From Gammaproteobacteria bacterium (GTDB lineage: Bacteria > Pseudomonadota > Gammaproteobacteria > Pseudomonadales > JAUIET01), in NCBI GenBank assembly GCA_030429735.1, contig JAUIET010000001.1, positions 62,001-126,000 on the forward strand: 64,000 nucleotides of DNA. Direction: 5' to 3'. The notes under the pieces were generated by a model that was not told the origin of the DNA, did no database searches, and saw nothing but the letters and a program-made list of their open reading frames with translations. Position numbers and translations under genes: made by a program. Positions within the stretch are counted from its first letter, which is position 1, and the number at the start of each line of letters is the position of its first letter. Below are positions 27,178 through 36,029 of the stretch, piece after piece.

Positions 27178-28682
27178 TTTGCACCTCCCATCACCCGTGC
27201 ATCCTCAAGTACCTCGAATAGGCCGTCCATCGACTCCCGCAATGCCATCGAGCTTTCCTGCCAGTTCGCAATGGTTTGTTTGAGGCTGACCGTTTCGGTC
27301 GAGCCGTTGCCATTGCCGTTTCCGTTGTCCGCCCGAACGTAGAGCGGGATGCTGAGGTTGCTGGCTTTCTCCCGGATCTCGTCATTGCCGACCACCCGGG
27401 CAAAGCCGTCCTCGTCTCCGAAAGCCTGGTAAGCATCGACAATGCGCTGGATATGATCGTCGGTGAGGAAGCTCTGCGCCCGCTCGCGGGTCACCTCGTT
27501 CACCGCGTTGATGAAGAGCACCTTGTTCCTGCGCTCCTTGGGTTTGTTCATCCGGCAGATGACGACGCAGGCTTCCATGGGCGAGTTGTAAAAGAGATTG
27601 GGACCGAGGCCCAGCACACACTCCACCACGTCGTGGGCGACCAGCTTCTCGCGCATGGCCAGTTCTTCGTTGCGGAAGAGGACGCCATGCGGAAACAGGA
27701 TGGCGCAGCGGCCGCTCTTGGCCTTCATGCTCTTGATGATGTGCTGCCAGAAGGCATAGTCGGCACGGCCCTGGGGCGGCGTGCCGTAGATGCTCCGGCC
27801 CCACGGATCGGCGGACCAGGCATCGCGGTCCCACTGCTTGATGGAGTACGGCGGATTGGCCAGGACCACATCGAACTGCATTAGCTGGTCGCCTTCGACA
27901 AAGGCGGGATTGGCCAGGGTATCGCCCCGAACAATACGAAAATCCTCGATACCGTGCAGGAACAGGTTCATCCGGCCGATGGCCGAAGTGAGCAGGTTGC
28001 GCTCCTGGCCGAACAGCCGCAGGTTGCGCCATTCCTTGTTGTGCCGCTTGAGGTGGGTAACGGCCGAGAGCAGCATGCCCGCCGAACCGCACGTTGGATC
28101 ATAGATCGACTCGCCTGGCTTGGGCTCGAGCATCTCGGTCATCAGATGAACCACGGTGCGGTTGGTGTAGAACTCCGCAGCGGTATGGCCGGAATCGTCG
28201 GCGAATTTCTTGATCAGAAATTCATAACCCACACCCAGCTCATCCTCCGGGCAGTTGGAAACTGAAAGCGTCTGAGAACTGAAGTGCTCGATCAGTTCGC
28301 GCAGCATGTGGTCCGGCAGGCGATCCTTATTGGTCCACTGGGCATCGCCAAAGACCCCGTACAGAGTGTCGGGATTGGCCGTCTCAATGGCCCGCAGGGC
28401 ATCCTGAATTGCCTTGCCCACGTTCTTGATCCTGGTTCGGGTGACCTTCCAGTGGGCGTCCTCCGGGATCTGGAAGCGGTGCTGTTCGGGAAGCGCGGCA
28501 TATTCCTGATCGCCGCCGGACTCCTCCAGCGCATCGGCCAGTTCCTCGTCATAGACGTCGCACAGGCGCTTGTAGAACAGCAGCGGGAAGATGAACTGCT
28601 TGTAGTCCCCGGCGTCGATGTGGCCGCGCAACAAGGTGGCCGCGCCCCAGAGGTAGGATTCGAGTTGGGATTGGGAAATCAT
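27174..28682 (-). CDS. hsdM: Type I restriction enzyme M subunit (second HsdM)
   Basis: N6-adenine methyltransferase, 502 aa. The N-terminal helical domain begins SQLESYLWGAATLLRGHID. Motif I is YDPTCGSAGMLLSAV (one residue off the usual GSGG) and motif IV is LANPPYSIKQWD (NPPY). AAEFYTNRTVVHLM replaces the commoner GEFYTPR. Near the C-terminus is a short NGNGNGNG run. The ATG at 28682 follows ggagg and overlaps the zinc-ribbon stop by 4 bp. Clearly paralogous to the HsdM at 28909-30429 but substantially diverged. Confidence 0.92.
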   Translation of the reverse strand: MISQSQLESYLWGAATLLRGHIDAGDYKQFIFPLLFYKRLCDVYDEELADALEESGGDQEYAALPEQHRFQIPEDAHWKVTRTRIKNVGKAIQDALRAIETANPDTLYGVFGDAQWTNKDRLPDHMLRELIEHFSSQTLSVSNCPEDELGVGYEFLIKKFADDSGHTAAEFYTNRTVVHLMTEMLEPKPGESIYDPTCGSAGMLLSAVTHLKRHNKEWRNLRLFGQERNLLTSAIGRMNLFLHGIEDFRIVRGDTLANPAFVEGDQLMQFDVVLANPPYSIKQWDRDAWSADPWGRSIYGTPPQGRADYAFWQHIIKSMKAKSGRCAILFPHGVLFRNEELAMREKLVAHDVVECVLGLGPNLFYNSPMEACVVICRMNKPKERRNKVLFINAVNEVTRERAQSFLTDDHIQRIVDAYQAFGDEDGFARVVGNDEIREKASNLSIPLYVRADNGNGNGNGSTETVSLKQTIANWQESSMALRESMDGLFEVLEDARVMGGAK

Positions 28683-28912
28683 TGCACCTGCCTCCGGAAA
28701 ATCTTGAGCCCGCAGTGGGTGCATTCCCACGCTGGATCGTCATCGCTGACACAGCAGCCGCCAAGCGTGATCCGGCCTTCATTCATTTTTCGATCTAACT
28801 CCTCATCGAAAGCGGGCATTTCATAGAGGATGCTGGCCAGAGGGGCCTGCCCGCATTCGGGACATTTCCGTGGTTTCTGCGCACGTTCGACTCTGGTTGA
28901 TGTGTTACTCAT
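28679..28912 (-). CDS. Small zinc-ribbon protein between two hsdM genes
   Basis: A 77-aa protein with two cysteine pairs, KCPECGQAP near residue 16 and ECTHCGLKI near residue 63, which would bind one zinc ion. Between them is a charged helix (EMPAFDEELDRKMNEGRI). It overlaps both neighbours by 4 bp (ATGA at each end), so it is fully embedded in the operon. Possibly a DNA-binding or assembly accessory for the methyltransferase; no specific family recognised. Confidence 0.75.
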   Translation of the reverse strand: MSNTSTRVERAQKPRKCPECGQAPLASILYEMPAFDEELDRKMNEGRITLGGCCVSDDDPAWECTHCGLKIFRRQVQ

Positions 28913-30429
28913 GCCATCAACCCTTCTTTTTCAAGCAGCGCCTTCAACCGATCCTCAGCCGCATATGCCGCCTGCAGCGATTCCTTGAGGTTAGCGATGG
29001 CCTGATCGATGGTCATGGATTCTTCCTCGATCACCGGCTCCACGTAGCGGGGGATGTTCAGGTTGAAATCGTTCTCGCGAATCTCGTCGAGCGTGACCAC
29101 CCGACAGATCCCTTCCACATCCTGATAGCCCTCGTACCAGCGATGGATGTTGTCCACGTGTTCCGGCAGCAGCTCGTTCTGGGCGCGGCCGGTTTTGAAC
29201 TCCTTGGAGGCGTCGATGAACAGCACTTTCTGGCGGTGCGTCTTGGGCTTACTGTCGCGGAAGACCAGGACGCAGGGCGCGAGACCGGTGCCGTAGAAAA
29301 TGTTCTGACCGAGACCGATCACCGCTTCGAGCATGTCCATCTCCAGCAGCTTGCGGCGGATCTCGCCTTCCTTGGACATGCGGAACAGCACGCCATGGGG
29401 AAGCACCACGGCCATGCGGCCGGTCTTGCGGGCCATGGACTTGATCATGTGCTGAACCCAGGCGAAGTCGCCGGACTTGGCTGGCGGCAGCCCGGCAAAG
29501 TTGCGGCCGTAGGGATCGTTGATCCAGACGTCATCTCCCCACTTTTCCAGGGAGAAGGGAGGATTGGCGATGACGCAGTCAAAGGTGGCGAGGCTGTCGC
29601 CTGAATAAAAGGCGGGCAAGCGCAGGGTGTCGCCACGTTCGATATGGAAATCTTCCGCGCCGTGGAGAAAAAGGTTCATCCGGGCGATGGAGGATGTGGT
29701 CAGGTTCTTTTCCTGGCCGTAGAGCTTGCCCAGCATGAGGTTCTCGTCGCCGCCATGCTCTTTGACATGGTGCAGCGCCTCAAGGAGCATACCGCCGGTC
29801 CCGCAGGCCGGGTCACAGATGGTTTCCCCGGCCTTGGGCGCAAGGATGCGAACCATCAGCGCGACCACGGAGCGTGGGGTATAGAATTCACCAGCCTTCT
29901 TGTTGGTCAGGTCGGCAAATTTCTTGATCAAGTATTCATAGGCCTGGCCGAGAATGTCCGCCTTGCAGTGCTCATTGCCCAGGTTGAGCGACGAGAAGTG
30001 TTCGATCAGGTCCTTGAGCAGCGCGTCCGAAAGGCGGTCTTTGTTGGTCCACTGGGCATCGCCGAAGATGCCGTGCAGGGTGTCCGGGTTGGCCTGCTCG
30101 ATGCAGCGCATTGCCTTCTGGAGCGCATGGCCGATATTGGCGCTCTTGGCCCGGACATCTTTCCAGTGGCAGCCCTCTGAGACCTGGAATCGGTGGTTCT
30201 CGGGGAACTGGGCAAATTCCACGTCGCCGTCGGACTCTTCCAAGGCCACGGCATACTCCTCGTCATAGACATCGGAGAGCCGCTTGAAGAACAGCAGCGG
30301 GAAGATGTAGGTCTTGAAATCAGCCGCGTCGACAGGACCACGCAGGATATTGGCCGCCTCCCAGAGATGCCCAGAGAGGGTCCCGATATCCAGATCGACT
30401 GAATGGTTATTTACGTTCCTTGGACTCAT
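28909..30429 (-). CDS. hsdM: Type I restriction enzyme M subunit (first HsdM)
   Basis: N6-adenine methyltransferase, 506 aa. The N-terminal domain is LSGHLWEAANILRGPVDAADFK; KKAGEFYTPRSVVALMVRIL precedes motif I CDPACGTGGMLLEAL (canonical), and motif IV is IANPPFSLEKWG (NPPF). The C-terminal coiled segment ends AEDRLKALLEKEGLMA. Its start overlaps the HTH stop by 4 bp. Having two complete HsdM genes in one operon is unusual: they might form a heterodimer or have different roles. Confidence 0.93.
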   Translation of the reverse strand: MSPRNVNNHSVDLDIGTLSGHLWEAANILRGPVDAADFKTYIFPLLFFKRLSDVYDEEYAVALEESDGDVEFAQFPENHRFQVSEGCHWKDVRAKSANIGHALQKAMRCIEQANPDTLHGIFGDAQWTNKDRLSDALLKDLIEHFSSLNLGNEHCKADILGQAYEYLIKKFADLTNKKAGEFYTPRSVVALMVRILAPKAGETICDPACGTGGMLLEALHHVKEHGGDENLMLGKLYGQEKNLTTSSIARMNLFLHGAEDFHIERGDTLRLPAFYSGDSLATFDCVIANPPFSLEKWGDDVWINDPYGRNFAGLPPAKSGDFAWVQHMIKSMARKTGRMAVVLPHGVLFRMSKEGEIRRKLLEMDMLEAVIGLGQNIFYGTGLAPCVLVFRDSKPKTHRQKVLFIDASKEFKTGRAQNELLPEHVDNIHRWYEGYQDVEGICRVVTLDEIRENDFNLNIPRYVEPVIEEESMTIDQAIANLKESLQAAYAAEDRLKALLEKEGLMA

Positions 30430-30635
30430 TCCGATTTATCCGACCCCGCAATATCCGCCGCGCCGCCAGCCTTAACCCACTCGTCGACTTCGTATTTCTT
30501 GAACTTCCAAAGACGACCCATGCGATGGGCAGGCATACCTCCCTTGTCGATCCACTTGTAAACGGTGTCATTACTGACCCCGAGGTGTTTGCATATCTCA
30601 CTGATCGACAACCAACGATCTTCCATCTCGGCCAT
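30426..30635 (-). CDS. Excisionase-family HTH DNA-binding protein
   Basis: A 69-aa MerR/excisionase-type helix-turn-helix protein (PF12728 pattern): WLSISEICKHLGVSNDTVYKWIDKGGMPAHRMGRLWKFKKYEVDEWV, split over the whole core. It is the first gene of the type I operon and overlaps hsdM by 4 bp, so a regulatory role on this operon is likely. The ATG at 30635 is selected because agga precedes it by 8 bp. Confidence 0.82.
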   Translation of the reverse strand: MAEMEDRWLSISEICKHLGVSNDTVYKWIDKGGMPAHRMGRLWKFKKYEVDEWVKAGGAADIAGSDKSE

Positions 30636-30922
30636 TACACTATTCCTCATGGGCGATTCGGGTTACTTGCTGTGCTCGCAGACAGAACTTGAGCCACATC
30701 CGAATATGGATATGACCCCCGGTTCAGAGCATAAGGCAGTATACGACCAGGGCGCCTGATATCAAACGATCTTTGCCGATTTAAGCCGATATGCATCTAT
30801 AATAGCGACGAAATGGTCTAGAACGGTTAACTTTTAACCAATGCCGAGGGGGATTTGGTGCGTAGAGCATGACGACCAACCTGGCTGTTTATAAAAACAG
30901 TAGTTTTTCGTAGTATTAGCGT

Positions 30923-31153
30923 ATGACTGAATCAACATCAAAAGATAGAAAGCTTGGCAGCGTTCTCAAGGCCTGTCGGCATTTGATGGTCAGCGTCTTG
31001 CTGATGCTATTGGGGGCAGGTCGCGAGCTTTTCGCTCTTTTGAACACTTCGGACGAAGACAATTCCGGTGAGATTTCCAGCGGATCGATCAACTACCGGA
31101 CCGGGGAACGCGATGATGGTACAGATCCCTACGGCTGGTACGACCACCGGTAG
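30923..31153 (+). CDS. Small membrane-associated hypothetical protein
   Basis: A 76-aa ORF with one hydrophobic helix, HLMVSVLLMLLGAGRELFALL (about residues 19-39, shown interrupted here only by context), and a hydrophilic, acidic C-terminal tail. It is the only plus-strand gene in this area and converges on TraG with a 4-bp gap. No strong ribosome binding site was found. Small proteins of this type occur at the border of conjugation modules, but the function is unknown. The region 30636-30922 before it contains only promoter-like sequence, including tataat at 30798-30803. Confidence 0.5.
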   Translation: MTESTSKDRKLGSVLKACRHLMVSVLLMLLGAGRELFALLNTSDEDNSGEISSGSINYRTGERDDGTDPYGWYDHR

Positions 31154-31157
31154 ATCA

Positions 31158-32723
31158 TTACTTTTTCATTCCTTTACTCATAACCGCCTTCCCGACCGCG
31201 CCACCCTTCTGACCAGCATCATTAGCCGGTTTAATAAATGGATGTGTGGCGTTATCCAGTGATCGGCCAACCTGTACGCCTGCCCACGCCATCATCCCAC
31301 TCCATAACAACGGTAATCCCAGATAGAGACTGGTGGTGATCATATTCAGCAGCATGCGCTTGGCGTCGTGTTCGCCAGGGTTGGCGAAGATCTGCAGGAA
31401 GACGTTGACGTCCGGGTACATCGAAAGAATCAGGTTCTGATCCACCCACATCGCCAGGTACCAGAGCACCGTCCAGAATTTGATGGTGAAGATCGCCATG
31501 CCAGCGACCACCATCATGGCAATGGAGTACCGGGACAGCACGACCACCAGCGGCAGCAGTGCATAGATACCCAGCAGCATAATAGCCTGGACGATGGGCA
31601 ATGACTGCAGCACGGCGGTCATGGTGACGGAAAACAAGGCTGATGCGGTGATCACGCCACCGGCGGCGAGGCCCCCTTTGACGATATTGCCCGCGGTATT
31701 GAACAAGCCCGAACCGGAGGCGTTGTTGGCGATCAATTCGTTGCTCGACCAGGAAGGCGGCGCATTGGTAAGCACGGTTTTGGCGACGGCGTCGTTTTGC
31801 TGCTCACCGGCCAGTGCAGGTGCGATGGCGACCACCAGACCGGAGAAACCCGCAGATGTGGCGTCCGCTTCACTGATCAGCTTCTCTCTTAGGCCGATCG
31901 CTGCATCTTCCCACCACTGTTTGCAGAAGGGCTTGCCCCAGGCCGGCGGCGCTGTCGGATCGTACTCCGTATCCCTGGCCGCGTTATAGGCCCAGCCTGT
32001 GATTTGGTTGGCCGGGCGCAAGGTGTCGTAATAGCCCGCGGTATCCCGGTAAACATGGGAGCCCATCCAGTCCGGGTCATCGGCGCCATAGGTAGCAAGA
32101 ATACCGCTGATGGCCGCGGTATACGGTCGCTCTGCCTGATACCTGGAACGGGCCGGTATATAGCACTGGCTGAAGAAATCGCTGACTTCCTGTCGAAGAC
32201 GAGGATCCGCAATCGTGGCCAGGTGGGCTTGCTGCTCGAATGTGCGCATATCCGCCACCGTTGGCAGGCCTTCGACGATCGCGTGGTTCAAACCCGAACT
32301 CAGCGCGATGACACCGTACCACCACACTGGAACATTGACGGTCGCAGCAGAGCCCGTAAACCCGGTCGTACCATAGGTACTCTGTGGCGCAGCCACGGTT
32401 GCAGCAGCCGGGGCTGGATCCACCAGGGTCGGCGGTGGGGAATACGACAAGGTTGCGGTGTTGAGGGGTGTCAGGGCAGCGGGTTGCCCTGCGAGCACGA
32501 CCACCAACAGTGCAATGAAGAGCTCAATCTCCATACGCCGCAGTGACAGGCCGCTGGCATGGCCCACTTCCCCGCCCTGCGCCGGTTCGCGCCAGTTATC
32601 GATCAGGATGCCCAGAAACGGGAGATAGACGATCCCGGTACTGACCAGCACATCCCACAGAATGCCGTAGAAGGCCCAGCCGAAGAGCGAGGTAAAGAGC
32701 TCCAGGTAACTGTCAACACTCAT
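31158..32723 (-). CDS. traG: TraG-like conjugative transfer membrane protein
   Basis: Inner-membrane component of the conjugation apparatus (TraG N-terminal domain type), 521 aa from the ATG at 32723. Helices occur at about residues 10-45, 55-75, 355-390, 400-440 and 465-485, separated by a large periplasmic-type segment (about 85-340) containing SQCYIPARSRYQ and GSHVYRDTAGYYD. TraG stabilises mating pairs in F-like systems. The start shares one base with the upstream stop (TGATG), so the two genes are coupled. Confidence 0.85.
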   Translation of the reverse strand: MSVDSYLELFTSLFGWAFYGILWDVLVSTGIVYLPFLGILIDNWREPAQGGEVGHASGLSLRRMEIELFIALLVVVLAGQPAALTPLNTATLSYSPPPTLVDPAPAAATVAAPQSTYGTTGFTGSAATVNVPVWWYGVIALSSGLNHAIVEGLPTVADMRTFEQQAHLATIADPRLRQEVSDFFSQCYIPARSRYQAERPYTAAISGILATYGADDPDWMGSHVYRDTAGYYDTLRPANQITGWAYNAARDTEYDPTAPPAWGKPFCKQWWEDAAIGLREKLISEADATSAGFSGLVVAIAPALAGEQQNDAVAKTVLTNAPPSWSSNELIANNASGSGLFNTAGNIVKGGLAAGGVITASALFSVTMTAVLQSLPIVQAIMLLGIYALLPLVVVLSRYSIAMMVVAGMAIFTIKFWTVLWYLAMWVDQNLILSMYPDVNVFLQIFANPGEHDAKRMLLNMITTSLYLGLPLLWSGMMAWAGVQVGRSLDNATHPFIKPANDAGQKGGAVGKAVMSKGMKK

Positions 32724-33100
32724 CAGACGATCTGTCCTGCGGTGATGCCGAGAAACTTCACAACCAAGCCCTGACCCAGCACCAGTTCGAGGATGGCCAG
32801 CCAGGTGACGGCGCGCCAGCGATACCGGCATAACTGCTCTGCCTGGGCGGAATGGATCTTTCCGGTTTTGGCGAGGTGTACAACGCCGACATTCCAACCG
32901 AATGCCACCAGCGCGATCACTGTCCACCGGCATAGCGTGAGCGTTACGCGCCAGGCGTCGATACTCTGTTGGATGGACTGCACAGAGTCGGTCGTCTGTA
33001 ATCGATGCATCAGCGAATAGCCCACCAGGGCCGTCAGCAGGGCGGCAACCAATGTAGCCATCAAGAAGCCCTTGCGCTTTGCCCCACGGTTATTGAACAC
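32723..33100 (-). CDS. Small conjugation-module membrane protein
   Basis: A 125-aa protein from a GTG start (MFNNRGAKRKGFLMATLVAA) with gaggtgg upstream. A first helix covers about residues 13-30, a second is around RWTVIALVAFGWNVGVVHL, and a third near WLAILELVLGQGLVVKFL. Overlaps its upstream gene by 11 bp and abuts traG. The GTG is preferred because the longer ATG-started frame would lie entirely within the previous gene. No named family is assigned. Confidence 0.7.
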   Translation of the reverse strand: MFNNRGAKRKGFLMATLVAALLTALVGYSLMHRLQTTDSVQSIQQSIDAWRVTLTLCRWTVIALVAFGWNVGVVHLAKTGKIHSAQAEQLCRYRWRAVTWLAILELVLGQGLVVKFLGITAGQIV

Positions 33101-34430
33101 GACCACCTCGCAACGGGTTCGGATCGAGGGTCGGCACTTCGGGCACGGTGAGCGAGCTCTGCCTTCTGGCTGCCGCGCGTTCGAGTAAGGTGGCAACGGT
33201 GTCGGAGACCACTTCTTTGCGCACACGGGTCTCAAACAGCAGATTTTCGATCTCTTTGTCGAGCTCGGCAATAGAGGTGTCTGCATGCTCGCGTGCGACT
33301 TCTGTTGCATAGACCTCAGGAACCTGTCGGCCCGACAATAACAATCGCCGTGCGAACAGTGCTTTCTCGACGGTGCGCGCAGTACTGATTTCAGAGACCA
33401 GGCGACCCATGATCAAGCTCTGCTCCGAGGGCGGCATCTCACGGATCGCTTCGATCACCTGGCGGGTGATGGCCACGCCGGGCGCGGTGATCTGATCGAG
33501 GTTAGCCAGCGTCGGCGGTGTCGCACCACTGACCAGATTCTGGATTTCGGTGGTGACGGCGGCGGACTCCTGATACAGCTTGGGTAACAGCCCGGTGCCG
33601 GGAATGCTGTCTTTGCGGCAGGTGTCGCAGGTGGTGACGATATTTTCGCCCACCACATCGACGGTCCAATCGCGGGCCTCCGCCGGCGATGACCAGATTT
33701 CAGACAAGCGCGTGGCCGATGCCGCCGGCACTGGCGTGGTATCGGTGACGGCCCGATTCATATTGATGTTGTAACCAGCCTCGACGATGTCGCCGGTGAA
33801 TTCCAGCACTGGCTGGCCGGTGCCGCCCGCCTGACCGCCGATCCAGGGCACCCCGTTATCGCCATTCGAGGACTCCACCGTATCTTTGGCAGTGACGGCA
33901 TCATTGCCGCCAATCCCCATCTGCACCTTCCAGTCGTTGCCTTTGGACAGAGTGATCAGATCAGCATAAGGGTTCTTGCCCTGGGCGATCTCGGCCTCCA
34001 TCTGCTCGCAGGACTTGGTCGCCAGCTGCATGGTTTCTTCGGCCTTGATCAGCGCGTTCTGAAATAGATCGTACAAGCCCGGGTTGGCGCGCTGCAGGAT
34101 CAATGCCGGCAGCGCCGCAATGGCACTGGTGGCCGCTGCGGTCATCGCATTCATCATATTATCGACACCGGCACCAATATCATTCAGCGTGTTGGTCACC
34201 GCCGCCACCGGATCAAATTTGCCACAACTGTAGCCGAGTCCCAGTTGAGCGGAACCTCCCAGGGTGACGGAGACCACTGCGGGGTTGGCCGGTACAGAGA
34301 CGGGCTCTGCCCCACCAATTTCGTAGTACCACAGGCTATCTTCGGTGGGACCCTGGGCCGCGTGAACGACGTGACACACACTCAGGGCGCCAAACAACAA
34401 CACGGTGCGAACAGACACTTTCATGCTCAT
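33090..34430 (-). CDS. ICE protein, PFL_4711 family (TraH-like)
   Basis: Exported conjugation protein, 446 aa, of the integrating-conjugative-element family TIGR03755. Signal peptide VRTVLLFGALSVCHVVHAA. The mature part has LGYSCGKFDPVAAVTNTLNDIG, cysteines at CGK and SCEQMEAEIAQGKNPYADL, and CDTCRKDSIPGTG, which may form disulfides. The C-terminal third is a coiled coil. Likely works in the outer-membrane/periplasmic part of the MPF-G channel. Confidence 0.87.
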   Translation of the reverse strand: MSMKVSVRTVLLFGALSVCHVVHAAQGPTEDSLWYYEIGGAEPVSVPANPAVVSVTLGGSAQLGLGYSCGKFDPVAAVTNTLNDIGAGVDNMMNAMTAAATSAIAALPALILQRANPGLYDLFQNALIKAEETMQLATKSCEQMEAEIAQGKNPYADLITLSKGNDWKVQMGIGGNDAVTAKDTVESSNGDNGVPWIGGQAGGTGQPVLEFTGDIVEAGYNINMNRAVTDTTPVPAASATRLSEIWSSPAEARDWTVDVVGENIVTTCDTCRKDSIPGTGLLPKLYQESAAVTTEIQNLVSGATPPTLANLDQITAPGVAITRQVIEAIREMPPSEQSLIMGRLVSEISTARTVEKALFARRLLLSGRQVPEVYATEVAREHADTSIAELDKEIENLLFETRVRKEVVSDTVATLLERAAARRQSSLTVPEVPTLDPNPLRGGRVQ

Positions 34431-35452
34431 GGCGGGTAATCGATCCAGTTAATGTCGAACAGAAAAAACTGGCCTTCCCTTTCACAACACTGGTACGGCC
34501 TCCATAGATTCCAGACGTAATCACCTTCCTCATCCACCCGACCACCACCCCAACCATTGGCGCTCGCGAGATCATTGGTGCCAAAAACAGCGCAGCTTGA
34601 TTCTGCTTTTGGGAGCAACATCTGCCACTCACCCGTTGAAGGATCATCCTCAACTAAGGGACCAGGCGACCAGATCCGCTGATCTGAGCTGGAGGACGGT
34701 TCGATCTGATCGTAAATGTGCGGCTGGCTGTCCCGGGTCACGATATCTCCGGCGCGCTGCGCATTGATTGCCGCTGCTTTGGGTTCCTCCGCCTGCGTAG
34801 TCCAGCCTGTTCTGGGATACACACCACCCCAGGTTTGAGTTGGCCAGTTACCTATCTCCCGCAAACCGGGAATCAGACTGGCGGCGTAGAACATCTCCGG
34901 GATCTCCATCCGCCACGAGAGCGCATCCAGGCTCGACATGAAGTAGGGGTAAAAGGAGGTAGTTTCTGACTCGCATAAGTAGCCGGTACCCGCAAGAACT
35001 CCAGAGAGGGAACCGAGAGGATGACCGATGACATCGGTCTCCCGAAAGATCAGATTCCGATGATCCTTGTTGCCCTGCCCGCCTTCTGTTCTATTGCCCG
35101 CACTGTCGATAGGCACAGCCAATAAGCTGCCGAGCAAACCATTCGCAGCGGAACTTTGAGCGGCACCTAAAATGCTACGGATCTCTGTCCAGGGATTGGC
35201 ACCGAGTTCGTTGTAGCTGCTGACCACTGCATCCGGCTGGTAATGACCGACTTTGATGGAGGTCTCGACATCGCATTCGTAAATGGAGCAGCGTAGCCAA
35301 AAACACATCCCCACCGGCATCCAGCGCATGCAGCTGAGTGCTGCACTGGTAGTCTGGGAGACAATCTCCGTAGTGGAGATGGCGCCAGCGTGGCTCATGA
35401 GGGAGACCCACATCAGCAGGAAGAGCCCGCAACTGCGGAGGAAGCGCATCAT
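34427..35452 (-). CDS. ICE protein, PFL_4710 family (TraU-like)
   Basis: Periplasmic conjugation protein of TIGR03756, related to TraU. After a signal peptide (FLRSCGLFLLMWVSLMSHAGA) it has SCMRWMPVGMCFWLRCSIYECDVE, rich in cysteines as in TraU, then GYLCESETTSFYPYFMSSLD and WRPYQCCEREGQFFLFD. The start at 35452 (ATGATG) lies over the upstream stop and overlaps the TraH-like gene at its 3' end by 4 bp. Confidence 0.87.
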   Translation of the reverse strand: MMRFLRSCGLFLLMWVSLMSHAGAISTTEIVSQTTSAALSCMRWMPVGMCFWLRCSIYECDVETSIKVGHYQPDAVVSSYNELGANPWTEIRSILGAAQSSAANGLLGSLLAVPIDSAGNRTEGGQGNKDHRNLIFRETDVIGHPLGSLSGVLAGTGYLCESETTSFYPYFMSSLDALSWRMEIPEMFYAASLIPGLREIGNWPTQTWGGVYPRTGWTTQAEEPKAAAINAQRAGDIVTRDSQPHIYDQIEPSSSSDQRIWSPGPLVEDDPSTGEWQMLLPKAESSCAVFGTNDLASANGWGGGRVDEEGDYVWNLWRPYQCCEREGQFFLFDINWIDYPP

Positions 35453-35910
35453 GATCTTGGCTCTCCCGCCTGCCATTGCCGATACCGTTGGATTGCTGTC
35501 TGAATGTCGGTGATGCCGTACACCACCGCTCTACCATCGAAGACAATGGCCGGGTAACGATCAATGCCGTACTGCGTCGCTTTAAGTAATCCGTTAGCTG
35601 CATTTTCCAACCCTCCGCTGAGTTGTCTGTCCATGCGCTGAAAGCGCTGCAGCACCGTTTTTTTGGCCGCTTCCGGATCCGTGGGCAGGTCTTTGGAGAG
35701 TACTTGCTGAAATCGGTTGATCCTATCGATCACATAGACGGTTGTATGGTCATTTCCAGACACAATCTGAAGACTCGAATCGGAGAACACTTCGATCGTC
35801 GGCGCTTTCTCAATGGCAGTCTCGATGGCAATCTCGCTGGCTTGCACAGACGCACAGAGGGCTCCTGTGAGCAGCAACGAGATTATGTATTTAGCCTTTG
35901 CGACATTCAC
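35449..35910 (-). CDS. ICE protein, PFL_4709 family (DUF1525)
   Basis: A 153-aa exported protein of TIGR03757/DUF1525. A signal peptide (KYIISLLLTGALCASVQAS) precedes a thioredoxin-like arrangement with TIEVFSDSSLQI, VYVIDRINRFQQVLSKDLP, AANGLLKATQYGIDRYPAIVFDG and AVVYGITDIQTAIQRY. This matches TrbC/TraW-type pilus assembly proteins without a CxxC. The 119 bp upstream, before the TraC-like gene, are empty. Confidence 0.85.
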   Translation of the reverse strand: MNVAKAKYIISLLLTGALCASVQASEIAIETAIEKAPTIEVFSDSSLQIVSGNDHTTVYVIDRINRFQQVLSKDLPTDPEAAKKTVLQRFQRMDRQLSGGLENAANGLLKATQYGIDRYPAIVFDGRAVVYGITDIQTAIQRYRQWQAGEPRS

Positions 35911-36029
35911 TGACGATCATCCAACCCGGGATGGCTTTGTGGAAGTCACCATCCTGCGCGATTACGGATTCGAGAAACACGGTTTATTCAGACAGAAGCG
36001 GTCGAAGTTTCTGGCAGACCTTAATACTG

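Noticed and set aside
27276-27884. 202-aa plus-strand ORF opposite hsdM
   Set aside because: Antisense of a conserved methyltransferase gene, without its own start signal or domain.
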